64,000 nucleotides of DNA from Nitrospirillum iridis (GTDB lineage: Bacteria; Pseudomonadota; Alphaproteobacteria; Azospirillales; Azospirillaceae): positions 322,837-386,836 of the forward strand of contig NZ_JACIIZ010000005.1 in assembly GCF_014205765.1 (NCBI RefSeq), written 5' to 3'. Below are positions 9,776 through 17,628 of the stretch, piece after piece. The notes under the pieces were generated by a model, which ran no database searches, had not been told where the DNA came from, and saw only the letters and a program-made list of their open reading frames with translations. The stretch's first letter is position 1. Every line of letters begins with the position of its first letter. Position numbers and translations under genes: made by a program.

Positions 9776-10680
9776 ACCGCACCCTCAAACAGGGCGTCGA
9801 TTTCCTGCTGGGTGCGCAGGGCGTCAGCGGATAGGCCGGTGGTGCTGGGGATCAGCACGTCCTTCATCGCCGCCGCTGTCGGCTGCGGGGGGGCGATGGC
9901 GCCGAACAGCGCGTCGATGGCCGTCTGTGATGGCGCCTGCCGGGCCGGGCCGTGCAGCAGGTGGGCATCGGGCCGGGAATCGTCGTGCTTGTAGGGCAAC
10001 AGCACCTCACGCGGGGCGTCCACCGGCGGCGTGGCCGGCGCGGTCGCCACTTGCGGCAGGGTGCGCCATAGGCCCATGATCACGCCCACCCGTTCCTCGA
10101 TATAGCACAGGGTGTTCACCACCTTGGCCGTGCGCTGGCCGCAGATGTCCTGGAAGGAACAGGCCATCATCACGTCCATGCAGGCGCCCTCCAGCGCGGT
10201 CAGCAACTGGCCCTCGACGGCACGGCCGGGCCGCAGCCGGCGCAGCGCAGCCGTCATGCGCTCCACCGTCGTCAGGATGCGGTTGGTCGCCTCCTCCGTG
10301 GCGGTGACGATGGCGTCCAGCTCGGACGTAGCGGCACTGATACGGTCGGCCTTGGGATCGGACGGCTTGATGGCGGCGATCTCGCGCTTCACCAGGCGGA
10401 TGGTGTTGGCCATGGCCTCCACCTCCGCCTTCAGGAAGGCGATCTCGGGATTGCCCAGGTGCGACCCGCCCCCGGCCTCTGGCGGCACAGGGCGGGATGC
10501 GTTGAGCAATCGTTGAATGGAGACGACCGTACGGCGCAGTTCATCGGTTTCGACCGAACGGGCGCGACGCTGGACCTCATAGAAAAAGTCCCGCCCCTTG
10601 GCCGTGGCCAGTAGGGACTCTTCCATCCGCCGATATTCGTCCAGCGTGAGGCCCGAGCCCCGGGTCGTCTGCATGCCCAT
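9772..10680 (-). CDS. CheZ-like CheY-phosphate phosphatase
   Basis: 302 residues. A long helical region ends in the phosphatase signature SFQDICGQRTAKVV (about 176-189), which matches E. coli CheZ FQDLTGQ: the Asp (178) and Gln (182) correspond to the catalytic D143/Q147 pair. The protein probably dephosphorylates CheY-P. The C-terminal tail is linked by Pro/Ala-rich segments and contains two similar short motifs, SQTAIDALFG (251-260) and QQEIDALFEG (291-300); CheZ ends in one CheY-binding helix of this type. No other chemotaxis gene is adjacent. Start chosen at ATG 10680 behind AAGGGGG; a GTG at 10683 is possible. Confidence 0.75.
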   Translation of the reverse strand: MGMQTTRGSGLTLDEYRRMEESLLATAKGRDFFYEVQRRARSVETDELRRTVVSIQRLLNASRPVPPEAGGGSHLGNPEIAFLKAEVEAMANTIRLVKREIAAIKPSDPKADRISAATSELDAIVTATEEATNRILTTVERMTAALRRLRPGRAVEGQLLTALEGACMDVMMACSFQDICGQRTAKVVNTLCYIEERVGVIMGLWRTLPQVATAPATPPVDAPREVLLPYKHDDSRPDAHLLHGPARQAPSQTAIDALFGAIAPPQPTAAAMKDVLIPSTTGLSADALRTQQEIDALFEGAV

Positions 10681-11025
10681 CACGCCCCCTTGGGATTAAT
10701 GGCGGCGCCAGGCCGCCGCCGCACATACTGCTGATACCCATGTTCTTCATAAGCATCGCTTTTGCGTCAATATGGGCTTCCTCGGTAGGCGTATGTATTT
10801 CAGATGAGTTTTACCTTACGCATTGTGGGTAGTTCCCATCACATTTGTGATAAAAATCAGATCATCTGGACCGGCCCGCCGGTCCGCACAATAAAACGTG
10901 GCACCATCAAAGTGGAAGGGCAGCCCCCGGAAATCCAGTGCGAGCCGCCGCGCCAGCCGCATGGCCCCGGGCAGCCGGCGATGCTAAGATCAGCCCGAGC
11001 GAGCAAGATGGTTTCAGGAGCGCAG
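10681..11025. other. Divergent intergenic region
   Basis: About 345 nt between the CheZ-like gene and the small secreted protein gene, transcribed away from each other. The centre (10740-10870) is richer in A/T than its surroundings and probably contains both promoters, but I cannot assign clear -35/-10 boxes. No gene seen; an in-frame upstream extension of the next gene from 10804 lacks a ribosome binding site. Confidence 0.5.
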
Positions 11026-11340
11026 ATGCGGCCCCCCGCGTCCCAGGATAACGATCGTACCCCCCCGGGCCGCGCCCGTCGCTGCGCAGCCCGTCGGGTC
11101 GGCGTCCTGCTGCTTGCCGGCGCCGTGATGGGCTGGTCCGCGACGACACCAGCCGCGGAGTCGGAAGCGGAGGCCAAGGCGGTGGCCCTGGAGGCCAGTT
11201 GCAAGCCGAACAAGGTGGAGGCGGTCCAGCGCCTGGTCGGCAACAACCCCGACATCGTCTACAAGATCACCTGCCAGAATGGAAAGGACCTGGCGGTCTA
11301 TGTCCGCTGCCAGGGACGGACCTGCTTCCTGGTTCGCTGA
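11026..11340 (+). CDS. Small secreted cysteine-containing protein
   Basis: 104 residues, not recognised. The ATG at 11026 is preceded by AGGAG. A basic N-terminus (RARRCAARR) and the hydrophobic segment VGVLLLAGAVMG, ending near ATTPAAES, form a Sec signal peptide. The mature part is about 65 residues with four Cys in the pattern C-x(26-27)-C-x(11)-C-x(4)-C, suitable for two disulfides. Its stop overlaps the start of the DUF1028 gene (TGATG), so the two are translationally coupled and probably act together in the periplasm. Confidence 0.7.
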   Translation: MRPPASQDNDRTPPGRARRCAARRVGVLLLAGAVMGWSATTPAAESEAEAKAVALEASCKPNKVEAVQRLVGNNPDIVYKITCQNGKDLAVYVRCQGRTCFLVR

Positions 11341-12269
11341 TGCGCGCCTTGGCCGTAAGCACCGCGATTTTGACTGGCGCCCTGATCTGGGCCACGCCGG
11401 CCGGCGCCACTTTCTCCATCATAGCCTGCGACCAAGGCCGCTGCGGGGCAGCCGTCGCAACCAATAACTTGGCGGTGGGCGCCAGCGTGGACTACGTCCA
11501 GGCTGGAGTAGGGGCGGTGGTCACGCAGTTCGAAACCAATCCAGCCATGGGCCCCAAGGGCTTGGCCCTGATGGCCTCCGGCCGCAGCCCCGAAGCGGCC
11601 TTGCAAACCCTGCTGCGCGAAAATGGCACGTTCGATGGCGAGGGGATGGAGGCGCGCCAGGTGGCCCTGGTCGATGCCCAGGGCCGCACTGCCGCCTTCA
11701 CCGGCAAGGAAGCCTTGGAGTCGGGCTATGCCGGCGACCGGCAAGGACCGGGATATTCCGTCCAAGGCAACGGCTTGGCCGGCGCCGCCGTGCTGACGGC
11801 CATGGAGTCGACCTATCGGTCAGCGTCCGGCCCTTTGGAGGACAGACTGCTTGCGGCACTGGAGGCGGGGCAGGCCGCAGGCGGGCAGACCATCGGCAAG
11901 CTGTCCGCCGCCCTGCTGGTACGCGTCCCCGATGGCTTCCCCCAGGATCTGGACTTTCGCGTCGACGCCAGCGCCCAGCCCCTGCCCGACCTGCGGGCGC
12001 TGGTGGAACGCCACCACGCGTGGCAGGCGGTCATCCGCGCCGATCAGGCGGCCCATCGGGGCGAGCGCGCGACGGCGCAGGCGGCCCTGGCCGAGGCCAC
12101 CCGCTTGGCCCACGATTGGGATCGGGTATGGCGGCGTGCCGCCCGGGTGGCGCTGGCCCTGGGCGACGATGCCGCCGCCCGCGACTATTTGGAGCGCATG
12201 ACGGCGGCCAACCCGGTGTGGGGCCGACAAGAGGCTGCCGATCCCCTGTACCGCGACCTGTTCCGGTAA
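11340..12269 (+). CDS. DUF1028 Ntn-hydrolase-like secreted protein
   Basis: 309 residues. A signal peptide (RALAVSTAILTGALIWATPAGA) is followed at once by TFSIIACD, then GAAVATNNLAVGASVDYVQA, GVGAVVTQFETNPAMGPKGL, a segment with VALVDAQGRTAAFTG, and GPGYSVQGNGLAG. This order is diagnostic of the DUF1028 family, related to Ntn hydrolases; the Thr directly after the signal peptide could be the N-terminal nucleophile once processed. The last 100 residues are helical, TPR-like. Substrate unknown. It is coupled to the preceding small Cys protein. Some family members occur near peptidoglycan-binding proteins, but no such link is visible here. Confidence 0.82.
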   Translation: MRALAVSTAILTGALIWATPAGATFSIIACDQGRCGAAVATNNLAVGASVDYVQAGVGAVVTQFETNPAMGPKGLALMASGRSPEAALQTLLRENGTFDGEGMEARQVALVDAQGRTAAFTGKEALESGYAGDRQGPGYSVQGNGLAGAAVLTAMESTYRSASGPLEDRLLAALEAGQAAGGQTIGKLSAALLVRVPDGFPQDLDFRVDASAQPLPDLRALVERHHAWQAVIRADQAAHRGERATAQAALAEATRLAHDWDRVWRRAARVALALGDDAAARDYLERMTAANPVWGRQEAADPLYRDLFR

Positions 12270-12310
12270 TCCTTTCCGCTGGTCGTACACACCCTGGAGC
12301 GTCACCCCCC

Positions 12311-13108
12311 TCAGCCCCGCCAGCTGAATTTGGGCCGGCGCTTCGCCAGGAAAGCATCGCGGCCTTCCTGAAAATCGACATTGCTCGCCGCCTGTTCCAG
12401 GAAAGTGGCGACGCCGGCATCGGTGACGGCGCTCTCCCCGTCCTGGATGGCCTGGATGATGCGCTTGGCCGCCTGGATGGAGAACTGCGACAAACCCGAC
12501 AGATTGGCTGCGTAATCACGGACCGCCGCCGCCAGGCCCTCATCCTCCACCACCCGGTCGACCAGGCCGATGGCCAAGGCTTCCGCCGCCCCGATCAACC
12601 GGCCGCTGAACAGCAAATCCTTGGCCCGGGCGGGGCCGACATGGTCGACCAGACGACGGGTGTCTTCGAAGGGATAGACGAAGCCGAGCTTGGCCGGCGT
12701 AACGCCGAACCGGGCGCCGGCGCCAGCGAAGCGCAAGTCGCAATGCAGCGCCAGGCCGCAACCGCCACCCACACAGAGGCCCGACACCTGGGCGATGGTT
12801 GGCTTGGGGCACCGCTCCACCGCCAGGTTGCCGGCGCGCACCGCGGCGTTGAACCGCGCGGTCCCCTCCGGGGTGGCGAACAGCCGGGCGAATTCCGCGA
12901 TGTCGGCGCCGGCGGAAAAAGCCTGACCTCCCGCCCCGGTCAGGACCACCACCTGGACCGCCGTGTCCCCCGCCACGCGCGCCATCAGGCCGGGCAGGGC
13001 CAACCACATCTCCAACGATAGCGCGTTGTGCTTGTCCGGCCTGTCCACCGTCACAGTGGCGACGCCATCACTCACCGCCAGGCCAAAGCCCGGAACCTGT
13101 TCATCCAT
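12311..13108 (-). CDS. Enoyl-CoA hydratase/isomerase (crotonase) family protein
   Basis: 265 residues from ATG 13108; ATGs at 13144 or 13153 are possible. Crotonase features: VATVTVDRPDKHNALSLEMW, the oxyanion-hole segment AFSAGADIAEF, the second oxyanion loop GLCVGGGCGLALHCDLRFA, and GAAEALAIGLVDRVV. At the position where classical hydratases have PE-x-x-LG (first catalytic Glu) this protein has PAKLG, so it may not be a classical hydratase; it could be an isomerase, decarboxylase or hydrolase of the superfamily. Its 3' end converges with the DUF1028 gene. The upstream unknown gene ends 70 nt before the start. Confidence 0.82.
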   Translation of the reverse strand: MDEQVPGFGLAVSDGVATVTVDRPDKHNALSLEMWLALPGLMARVAGDTAVQVVVLTGAGGQAFSAGADIAEFARLFATPEGTARFNAAVRAGNLAVERCPKPTIAQVSGLCVGGGCGLALHCDLRFAGAGARFGVTPAKLGFVYPFEDTRRLVDHVGPARAKDLLFSGRLIGAAEALAIGLVDRVVEDEGLAAAVRDYAANLSGLSQFSIQAAKRIIQAIQDGESAVTDAGVATFLEQAASNVDFQEGRDAFLAKRRPKFSWRG

Positions 13109-13178
13109 CCTGTCCACCAGCTTTCCGTACCCATGCCGAAGCATAGTTGCCATCGGGCCGGGGGCCGGGCAACCATCG

Positions 13179-14027
13179 CTAAGCCCGCAAGGGGCGGAAA
13201 TAGCGCAAAACGGACTGAAGTTCCGTGCGAAGGCCCTGATCCTCCCGCAGGCGGGCCTGCAAAGCGTTGTCGCGCTTGGCCAGATAGACGACGTGATCCT
13301 TGGGCGGCAGGGAACGGTAGGATGGCTTGGCCGCCAGGGTTCCGTCATCCTGCACCGTCGACAGGAAGAAAGACGAGCGCATGAATTTCGAGAAAAGCTT
13401 GTTCGCCCCCTCGGCCGGTTCCCGGGACATGATGGAGCATATATAGAATAAACGGAAATAATAATAATTTGTATAGATGCGCTGAACGATGAAGAATTGT
13501 TCACTGGGCGACGAGACTTTTGAAATCAGCTGCTGATCCTTAAATCCCGCATAGAAATAATTGGACGCCTCCCGCGCGTACAGCATGGGTTTTTCCCGCT
13601 CCTGACTGATACGCTTGCGATATTCAACAAGGGCGCGCCCCACCAGGGTTTGGATCATCCGCCGCTCCACATCCAGATCGGGGGGCAACCCCATCAGGAA
13701 TTCCATGGCGGGCAGCAACTGTACGGGGTGGGTGATGGCGCCGCGCTTGGCCCGGCCTTTGCCAAGAAGGGAGGACTGCAGCCCTTCGACCAGGTCATGC
13801 GCCTGCCAGCGCAAGCGGGTCATCATCGGAATAGTGGATAGGCCGCTGGCCTGCAGGAACAGGCGCAGCTGATCGCGCCAGGATTTTTGCGGCAAGGTCA
13901 CGTATTCCAGGTCCGTCAGGCGCAAAGGCGAAGACAAAGCCTCCCCCGCCATCGGCTCCGGCCGATGGTTAAGGCTGCGCCCGAAGACGACCCCCTTGGT
14001 CTTGCGCTCCCGCTCCACCAAACTCAT
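13179..14027 (-). CDS. Hypothetical protein
   Basis: 282 residues, not recognised. No signal peptide or membrane helix. The N-terminal 40 residues are basic, then come mostly helical segments, an aromatic stretch (FIVQRIYTNYYYFRLFYI, about residues 180-197) and a basic end (LRYFRPLRA). Base composition falls sharply around 13430-13560 compared with the flanks, suggesting that part has a different history. It precedes the crotonase gene in the same direction with a 70-nt gap. A cytoplasmic protein with an unknown role. Confidence 0.6.
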   Translation of the reverse strand: MSLVERERKTKGVVFGRSLNHRPEPMAGEALSSPLRLTDLEYVTLPQKSWRDQLRLFLQASGLSTIPMMTRLRWQAHDLVEGLQSSLLGKGRAKRGAITHPVQLLPAMEFLMGLPPDLDVERRMIQTLVGRALVEYRKRISQEREKPMLYAREASNYFYAGFKDQQLISKVSSPSEQFFIVQRIYTNYYYFRLFYICSIMSREPAEGANKLFSKFMRSSFFLSTVQDDGTLAAKPSYRSLPPKDHVVYLAKRDNALQARLREDQGLRTELQSVLRYFRPLRA

Positions 14028-14377
14028 GACAGCAGCCCGCCTGCCCGCACCGCCCCGTTCCCATCCTGAGTTAGGCCTGATCCGCTAAGGCCGTATTCCA
14101 ATCCCGCTTCGTTTGGAAGGTATCATATTCAGTCACATTGATTAACTAGCAGAGACCGCTACTTTCGCGAGCATACAGATAAAATCTGCGGTGGGCACCC
14201 TGCCCGTTCGGTCGCACCCCCGATAGCGCAGGGTTCCCTGCCGTTTTGGCGTATCAAGGTCAAGTTCCCATCGCCCGATCGTCCGCCCCCTCAGGCGATG
14301 GCGATCGGGGGCCATATTCTTCCCACCCGCAACGGCACAACCATACCAGGCAGAAATCGCAAGGGATGCTTCCGCCC
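14028..14377. other. Intergenic region upstream of the ECF sigma gene
   Basis: About 350 nt between divergently transcribed genes. Contains an A/T-rich stretch at 14118-14150, the likely promoter zone. An 89-codon frame on the minus strand (14142-14411) has no ribosome binding site and overlaps the sigma gene start, so I do not call it. No ECF-type autoregulatory promoter could be identified with confidence. Confidence 0.5.
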
Positions 14378-15145
14378 ATGCTCCCATCCTCCCCTTCCCA
14401 AAAATCCGCATCCGCCGCCAGTGCCGGCGGCTATGCCTATGGCATCACTGGCGTCCAGGCGGCGATTGGTCTAACTACCCAGGTCGGTCGCCTGATTGGG
14501 CGCCCCCTTTCCAGTGGCGGCAAAGGCAGTCCCGTGCAGCGTAGCGATGGCCAGAGCCTGGCCACCAGCAGTGACGAATCCCTGGTCGCGCGGGTCGCCG
14601 AGGGCGACGCGCAGGCGTTCCGGGTGCTGACCGACCGGCATCTGGACCGGACGGTCACGCTGGCGCGCCGTGTCCTGGGCGGGGCCGCGGACGCCGAGGA
14701 CGTCGCGCAGGAGGCGTTCATGCGGCTGTGGCAGCATGCGGAACGTTTCCGCCCGGCGGAAGCGCGTTTCTCCACCTGGTTCTATCGCATCACTGTCAAC
14801 CTGTGTTTGGACCGCAAACGCCGGCCGTCGCATGACGCCCTGGAGAACGTGCCCGAACCGGTGGATCCATCCCTGGACGCTGTCGCCCTGGTGGAACGGT
14901 CCGAACTGGGCCGGTTGGTGGCCCGCGCCGTCGACGACCTGCCCGAACGACAGCGTGCCGCTATTTCTTTGTGCTATGATACGGGCTTAAGCAACGCCGA
15001 GGCGGCCGCCGCGATGGAGGTCAGCGTCGGTGCGCTGGAAACGCTGCTGGTTCGGGCGCGGCGGGCCTTGCGGGCGACCCTGGCGCCCCTGGCCCCGTCC
15101 GATACCCAGGATGGTCGTCGCTCACGGACGGGAGGACCGCGATGA
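14378..15145 (+). CDS. ECF-type RNA polymerase sigma factor
   Basis: About 255 residues; a start at 14366 is possible. A low-complexity N-terminal extension of about 65 residues precedes region 2 (ESLVARVAEGDAQAFRVLTD, then DAEDVAQEAFMRLW, with FSTWFYRITVNLCLDRKRR), and region 4 (DDLPERQRAAISLCYDTGLS, then NAEAAAAMEVSVGALETLLV and RARRALR). There is no region 1.1 or 3, which defines the extracytoplasmic-function class. The stop overlaps the next gene (ATGATG at 15142), typical of sigma/anti-sigma pairs. The trigger is probably envelope or metal stress, because the third gene is a periplasmic metal-sensor type. Confidence 0.9.
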   Translation: MLPSSPSQKSASAASAGGYAYGITGVQAAIGLTTQVGRLIGRPLSSGGKGSPVQRSDGQSLATSSDESLVARVAEGDAQAFRVLTDRHLDRTVTLARRVLGGAADAEDVAQEAFMRLWQHAERFRPAEARFSTWFYRITVNLCLDRKRRPSHDALENVPEPVDPSLDAVALVERSELGRLVARAVDDLPERQRAAISLCYDTGLSNAEAAAAMEVSVGALETLLVRARRALRATLAPLAPSDTQDGRRSRTGGPR

Positions 15146-15675
15146 TGCAAGAGTTGATGACGGTCGCCGCGTTCGAGGAACTGATCGACCTACATGGCCC
15201 TGACCCCGAGTTCTGGCCCGTGGCCGACCGCCCGGGGGCGGCACTTCTGCTGGCCCAGTCTGAGCCTGCGCGGGCGCTGATGGCCCAGGCCAAGTTGGCG
15301 GAACACGCGCTGACAGCCATGCCCCTGGATCGTGCCAGCGCCGAACTGCGGCGCGCCATCCTGGCCATTCCGGCCGTCACGGCTGGACAGGGGCGGGCAC
15401 AGCCGCGGCCAACCCATTCCCTCCCCGGCATCCGGTGGCGTGGGCGGGCATCTGCTGGCCGCGTGCCTGTCCTCGCCGGCTCGGGCGGTCGGACAGCCTG
15501 GGCCGGCGGCATTCCCGCGGCCCTCGTCTCCGGCATGGCGGCGGTTGTCGTCGGCATCGTTTTGGGCGTGCACGGCGTTTCCCCCCTGGTGCTGTCCGCC
15601 AATGATGCGCGTGCCGCCGCCACCACCGAGTACATGAAGGCCATGACTGAAATCGATACGGAGTTGGGGCAGTGA
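15142..15675 (+). CDS. Putative membrane anti-sigma factor
   Basis: 177 residues. The N-terminal 80 residues are cytoplasmic and helical, with FEELIDLHGPDPEFWP resembling the start of several alphaproteobacterial anti-sigma-like proteins encoded behind ECF sigma genes. One membrane helix lies near residues 124-147 (AALVSGMAAVVVGIVLG...), leaving about 30 periplasmic residues. It overlaps the sigma gene by 4 nt and the next gene by 4 nt. Proposed role: hold the sigma factor at the membrane until the periplasmic partner signals. No zinc-binding H-x-x-x-C-x-x-C motif is visible, so it is not a ZAS-type anti-sigma. Confidence 0.65.
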   Translation: MMQELMTVAAFEELIDLHGPDPEFWPVADRPGAALLLAQSEPARALMAQAKLAEHALTAMPLDRASAELRRAILAIPAVTAGQGRAQPRPTHSLPGIRWRGRASAGRVPVLAGSGGRTAWAGGIPAALVSGMAAVVVGIVLGVHGVSPLVLSANDARAAATTEYMKAMTEIDTELGQ

Positions 15676-16130
15676 CCGAGGGGCATGCGCATTCCAAGGT
15701 GGTGATCGCCCTCCTGGCCATATCCGTCTCCATCAACCTGCTGGTGGCGGGCATGGTCGTGGGGCAGCGCCTGGACGGTTCCCGCCCTTTGACCCGCATA
15801 GAGGCCGCTCGCGACCCCAACGCCGGCCGGCCAGGGCCTTACGACCTGTTCGTGAAAAGCGCGCCGGACCCGGTTCTGCCCTTCCTGAAGGAGGCTATCG
15901 CCAGCCACCAGGACCTGTCGCAGGTCCAGTTGCAACAGCTGCGTGAAGCCCGGCGGGAAGCCACACGCCAGTTGAAGGCCCTGCCCTTCGACGCCGCGGC
16001 CACCAGCGCGGCCTTCGCCCGGGTGCGGGCCTTGTTCGGCGAGATCCAGCGGGGCGTGCATGAGACCGCCATTGGCGCTTACGCCCGTGCGTACGGGCAG
16101 ACGCCACCGCCAAGCGACCCCCAGCAATAG
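15672..16130 (+). CDS. Periplasmic heavy-metal sensor-like protein (Metal_resist/CpxP-type)
   Basis: 152 residues; a GTG start at 15672 overlaps the previous stop. One N-terminal membrane anchor (VVIALLAISVSINLLVAGMV) is followed by a helical periplasmic domain with FLKEAIASHQDLSQVQLQQL, then LREARREATRQLKALPFD and FAEVR-like ALFGEIQRGVHETA. This resembles the Metal_resist family (CnrX/NccX, related to CpxP/Spy). In such operons the protein senses metal or misfolded protein outside the membrane and releases the sigma factor. Metal-binding His/Met residues are few, so the ligand is uncertain. Confidence 0.72.
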   Translation: MTEGHAHSKVVIALLAISVSINLLVAGMVVGQRLDGSRPLTRIEAARDPNAGRPGPYDLFVKSAPDPVLPFLKEAIASHQDLSQVQLQQLREARREATRQLKALPFDAAATSAAFARVRALFGEIQRGVHETAIGAYARAYGQTPPPSDPQQ

Positions 16131-16244
16131 GCGGCGGACGGAGTCTGTTCGCGCCGCCGCCGCACAAGGCCGCTTGCCCTGGCCCACCGCGCATCGTCTA
16201 TGATCCCCAGCGAATGTCCTGAGGACGATGGGAAGGATGGCCCC

Positions 16245-17435
16245 ATGGCCGGCGAAGAGATGGATTTGACGACGGCGGACAGCGCCAGCGAGCCGACATA
16301 CCGCGGGGCGGACCGGCCTTGGCCCCCAGCGGAGGCCGTCGGCCAATGGACGGATGTCTATTTCAAGCGCACGCGCACCATCGTGGAACGCCATGGCGAC
16401 GTTCCCGTCACCTATGCGGTTTTCATGCGCCGTCCCGTGGTGTTCGCCCCCCGGCTGGCGCTGGACTGGCTGCGGTCGGTGGCCGAAGCCCGGGGATTCG
16501 TGCCGGATGTCGAGGTCCGATATCGTGAAGGGCAATGGGTCGGCGCGGGCGAGCCGATGATGTGGATCAGCGGCCCCTTCGCCCAGCTGGCGGAACTGGA
16601 AACGCTGTTCCTCATGAAGCTGGGGCCGTGCTGCGTGGCCGCTCATAACGCATTCGTAATGAGTGCTGGCCTGCCCAGGTCCGCCTTCCTCGCTATGGAT
16701 GCCCGCCACTGCGCCGGCACGGAAATGGCCGATCTGATGGCCTACGCCGCCAGCGTCGGTTCCGAACGGGCGAAGCGCAAGGTTGGCGCCATCGGCTTCA
16801 TCGGCAACGCGACCGATGCGACCGCCCACTATTTCGGCCAGCCCCAAGGGTTCGGCACCATGCCCCACGCCCTGATCGGTTACGCCGGCTCGACCGTCAA
16901 GGCGGCCGAGTTGTACCACGACACCTTTCCCGGCGAAGCCATGACGGTGCTGGTGGACTATTTCGGCCGCGAGGTGAGCGACACCCTGGCCGTGTGCCGC
17001 CGATTCCCCGACCTTGCCGCCGCTGGCAAGCTGTCGGTGCGGCTGGACACGCCCGGCGGGCGCTTCGTCGAAGGCCTGGACCCGCCGCAAAGTTACGCCG
17101 TGCTGGAACGCCGCGCGCCGGACAGCATTCGGGGTTATCGCGATGAAACGGAGCTGCGCTACCTGATCGGCGCCGGCGTCTCCGCCGCCGGACTGCATTG
17201 GGTGCGCGAGAACCTGGACCAGGCCGGTTTCGACAGGGTGCGGATTGTCGCCTCCAGCGGCTTCAGCCCCGCCAAATGCCGCGTCATGGCCGACGCCCAG
17301 GCGCCGATCGACGTGGTGGGCACCGGCAGCTTCCTGCCCGAACATTGGGGGGAAACGTACGCCACGGCCGACATCGTCGCCTATAACGGTGTGGCTCGGG
17401 TGAAGATGGGCCGTGAATTCCTGCTGAAGCGCTGA
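16245..17435 (+). CDS. pncB: Nicotinate phosphoribosyltransferase
   Basis: About 396 residues from the ATG at 16245, preceded by GGAAGGA; the ATG at 16200 would add 15 residues. It makes nicotinate mononucleotide from nicotinate and PRPP for NAD salvage. Family features include the YFKRT segment near the N-terminus, PVTYAVFMRRPVVFAP, MDARHCAGTEMADLMAYAAS, AIGFIGNATDATA, and the phosphate-binding SSGFSPAKCRVM with DVVGTGSFLP near the end. It is transcribed alone; a GC-rich hairpin follows its stop. Confidence 0.9.
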   Translation: MAGEEMDLTTADSASEPTYRGADRPWPPAEAVGQWTDVYFKRTRTIVERHGDVPVTYAVFMRRPVVFAPRLALDWLRSVAEARGFVPDVEVRYREGQWVGAGEPMMWISGPFAQLAELETLFLMKLGPCCVAAHNAFVMSAGLPRSAFLAMDARHCAGTEMADLMAYAASVGSERAKRKVGAIGFIGNATDATAHYFGQPQGFGTMPHALIGYAGSTVKAAELYHDTFPGEAMTVLVDYFGREVSDTLAVCRRFPDLAAAGKLSVRLDTPGGRFVEGLDPPQSYAVLERRAPDSIRGYRDETELRYLIGAGVSAAGLHWVRENLDQAGFDRVRIVASSGFSPAKCRVMADAQAPIDVVGTGSFLPEHWGETYATADIVAYNGVARVKMGREFLLKR

Positions 17436-17451
17436 TCAATGCGAAAAATGC

Positions 17452-17497
17452 CCCCCGGGCGGCCCCCCCGACGACTCGGGAAAGGCCGCCCCGGGGG
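17452..17497 (+). terminator. GC-rich hairpin after pncB
   Basis: CCCCCGGGCGGCC (17452-17464) pairs with GGCCGCC-C-CGGGGG (17484-17497) with one bulged base. The stem is very strong but no T run follows, so termination is likely but not certain. Confidence 0.55.
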
Positions 17498-17524
17498 CGT
17501 TCGGGGTGTAGGACCAACCGGCGC

Positions 17525-17568
17525 GCTATAGCCGGCTGCGTTTAATCGGAACCACAACCGGCTATAGC
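17525..17568. repeat. Dispersed palindromic intergenic repeat, copy 1
   Basis: GCTATAGCCGG (17525-17535) and CCGGCTATAGC (17558-17568) form an imperfect 16-bp stem around TTTAATCGGAACC. A second full copy in the opposite orientation is at 61590-61633 and a half copy at 745-773. It lies between pncB and the first gene of the phage block. Confidence 0.7.
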
Positions 17569-17581
17569 TGAGTCTGTCCGC

Positions 17582-17628
17582 GAGCGGCTTCACGCCCAAA
17601 GGCGATTCCGCCTTCGGGCGATCCGCTC
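17582..17628 (-). terminator. Hairpin ending the phage lysis genes
   Basis: CGCCCGAAGGCG and CGCCTTTGGGCG (minus strand; 17609-17620 and 17593-17604) form an 11/12-bp stem, extended by outer arms GAGCGG/CCGCTC. It begins at the holin stop codon. There is no clear T run. Confidence 0.5.

Noticed and set aside
14142-14411. 89-codon minus-strand frame upstream of the sigma gene
   Set aside because: No ribosome binding site, overlaps the sigma gene start, and unlikely composition.
15021-17345. 774-codon open frame antisense to the sigma/anti-sigma/pncB genes
   Set aside because: Mirror of three well-supported plus-strand genes; low-complexity translation without domains.
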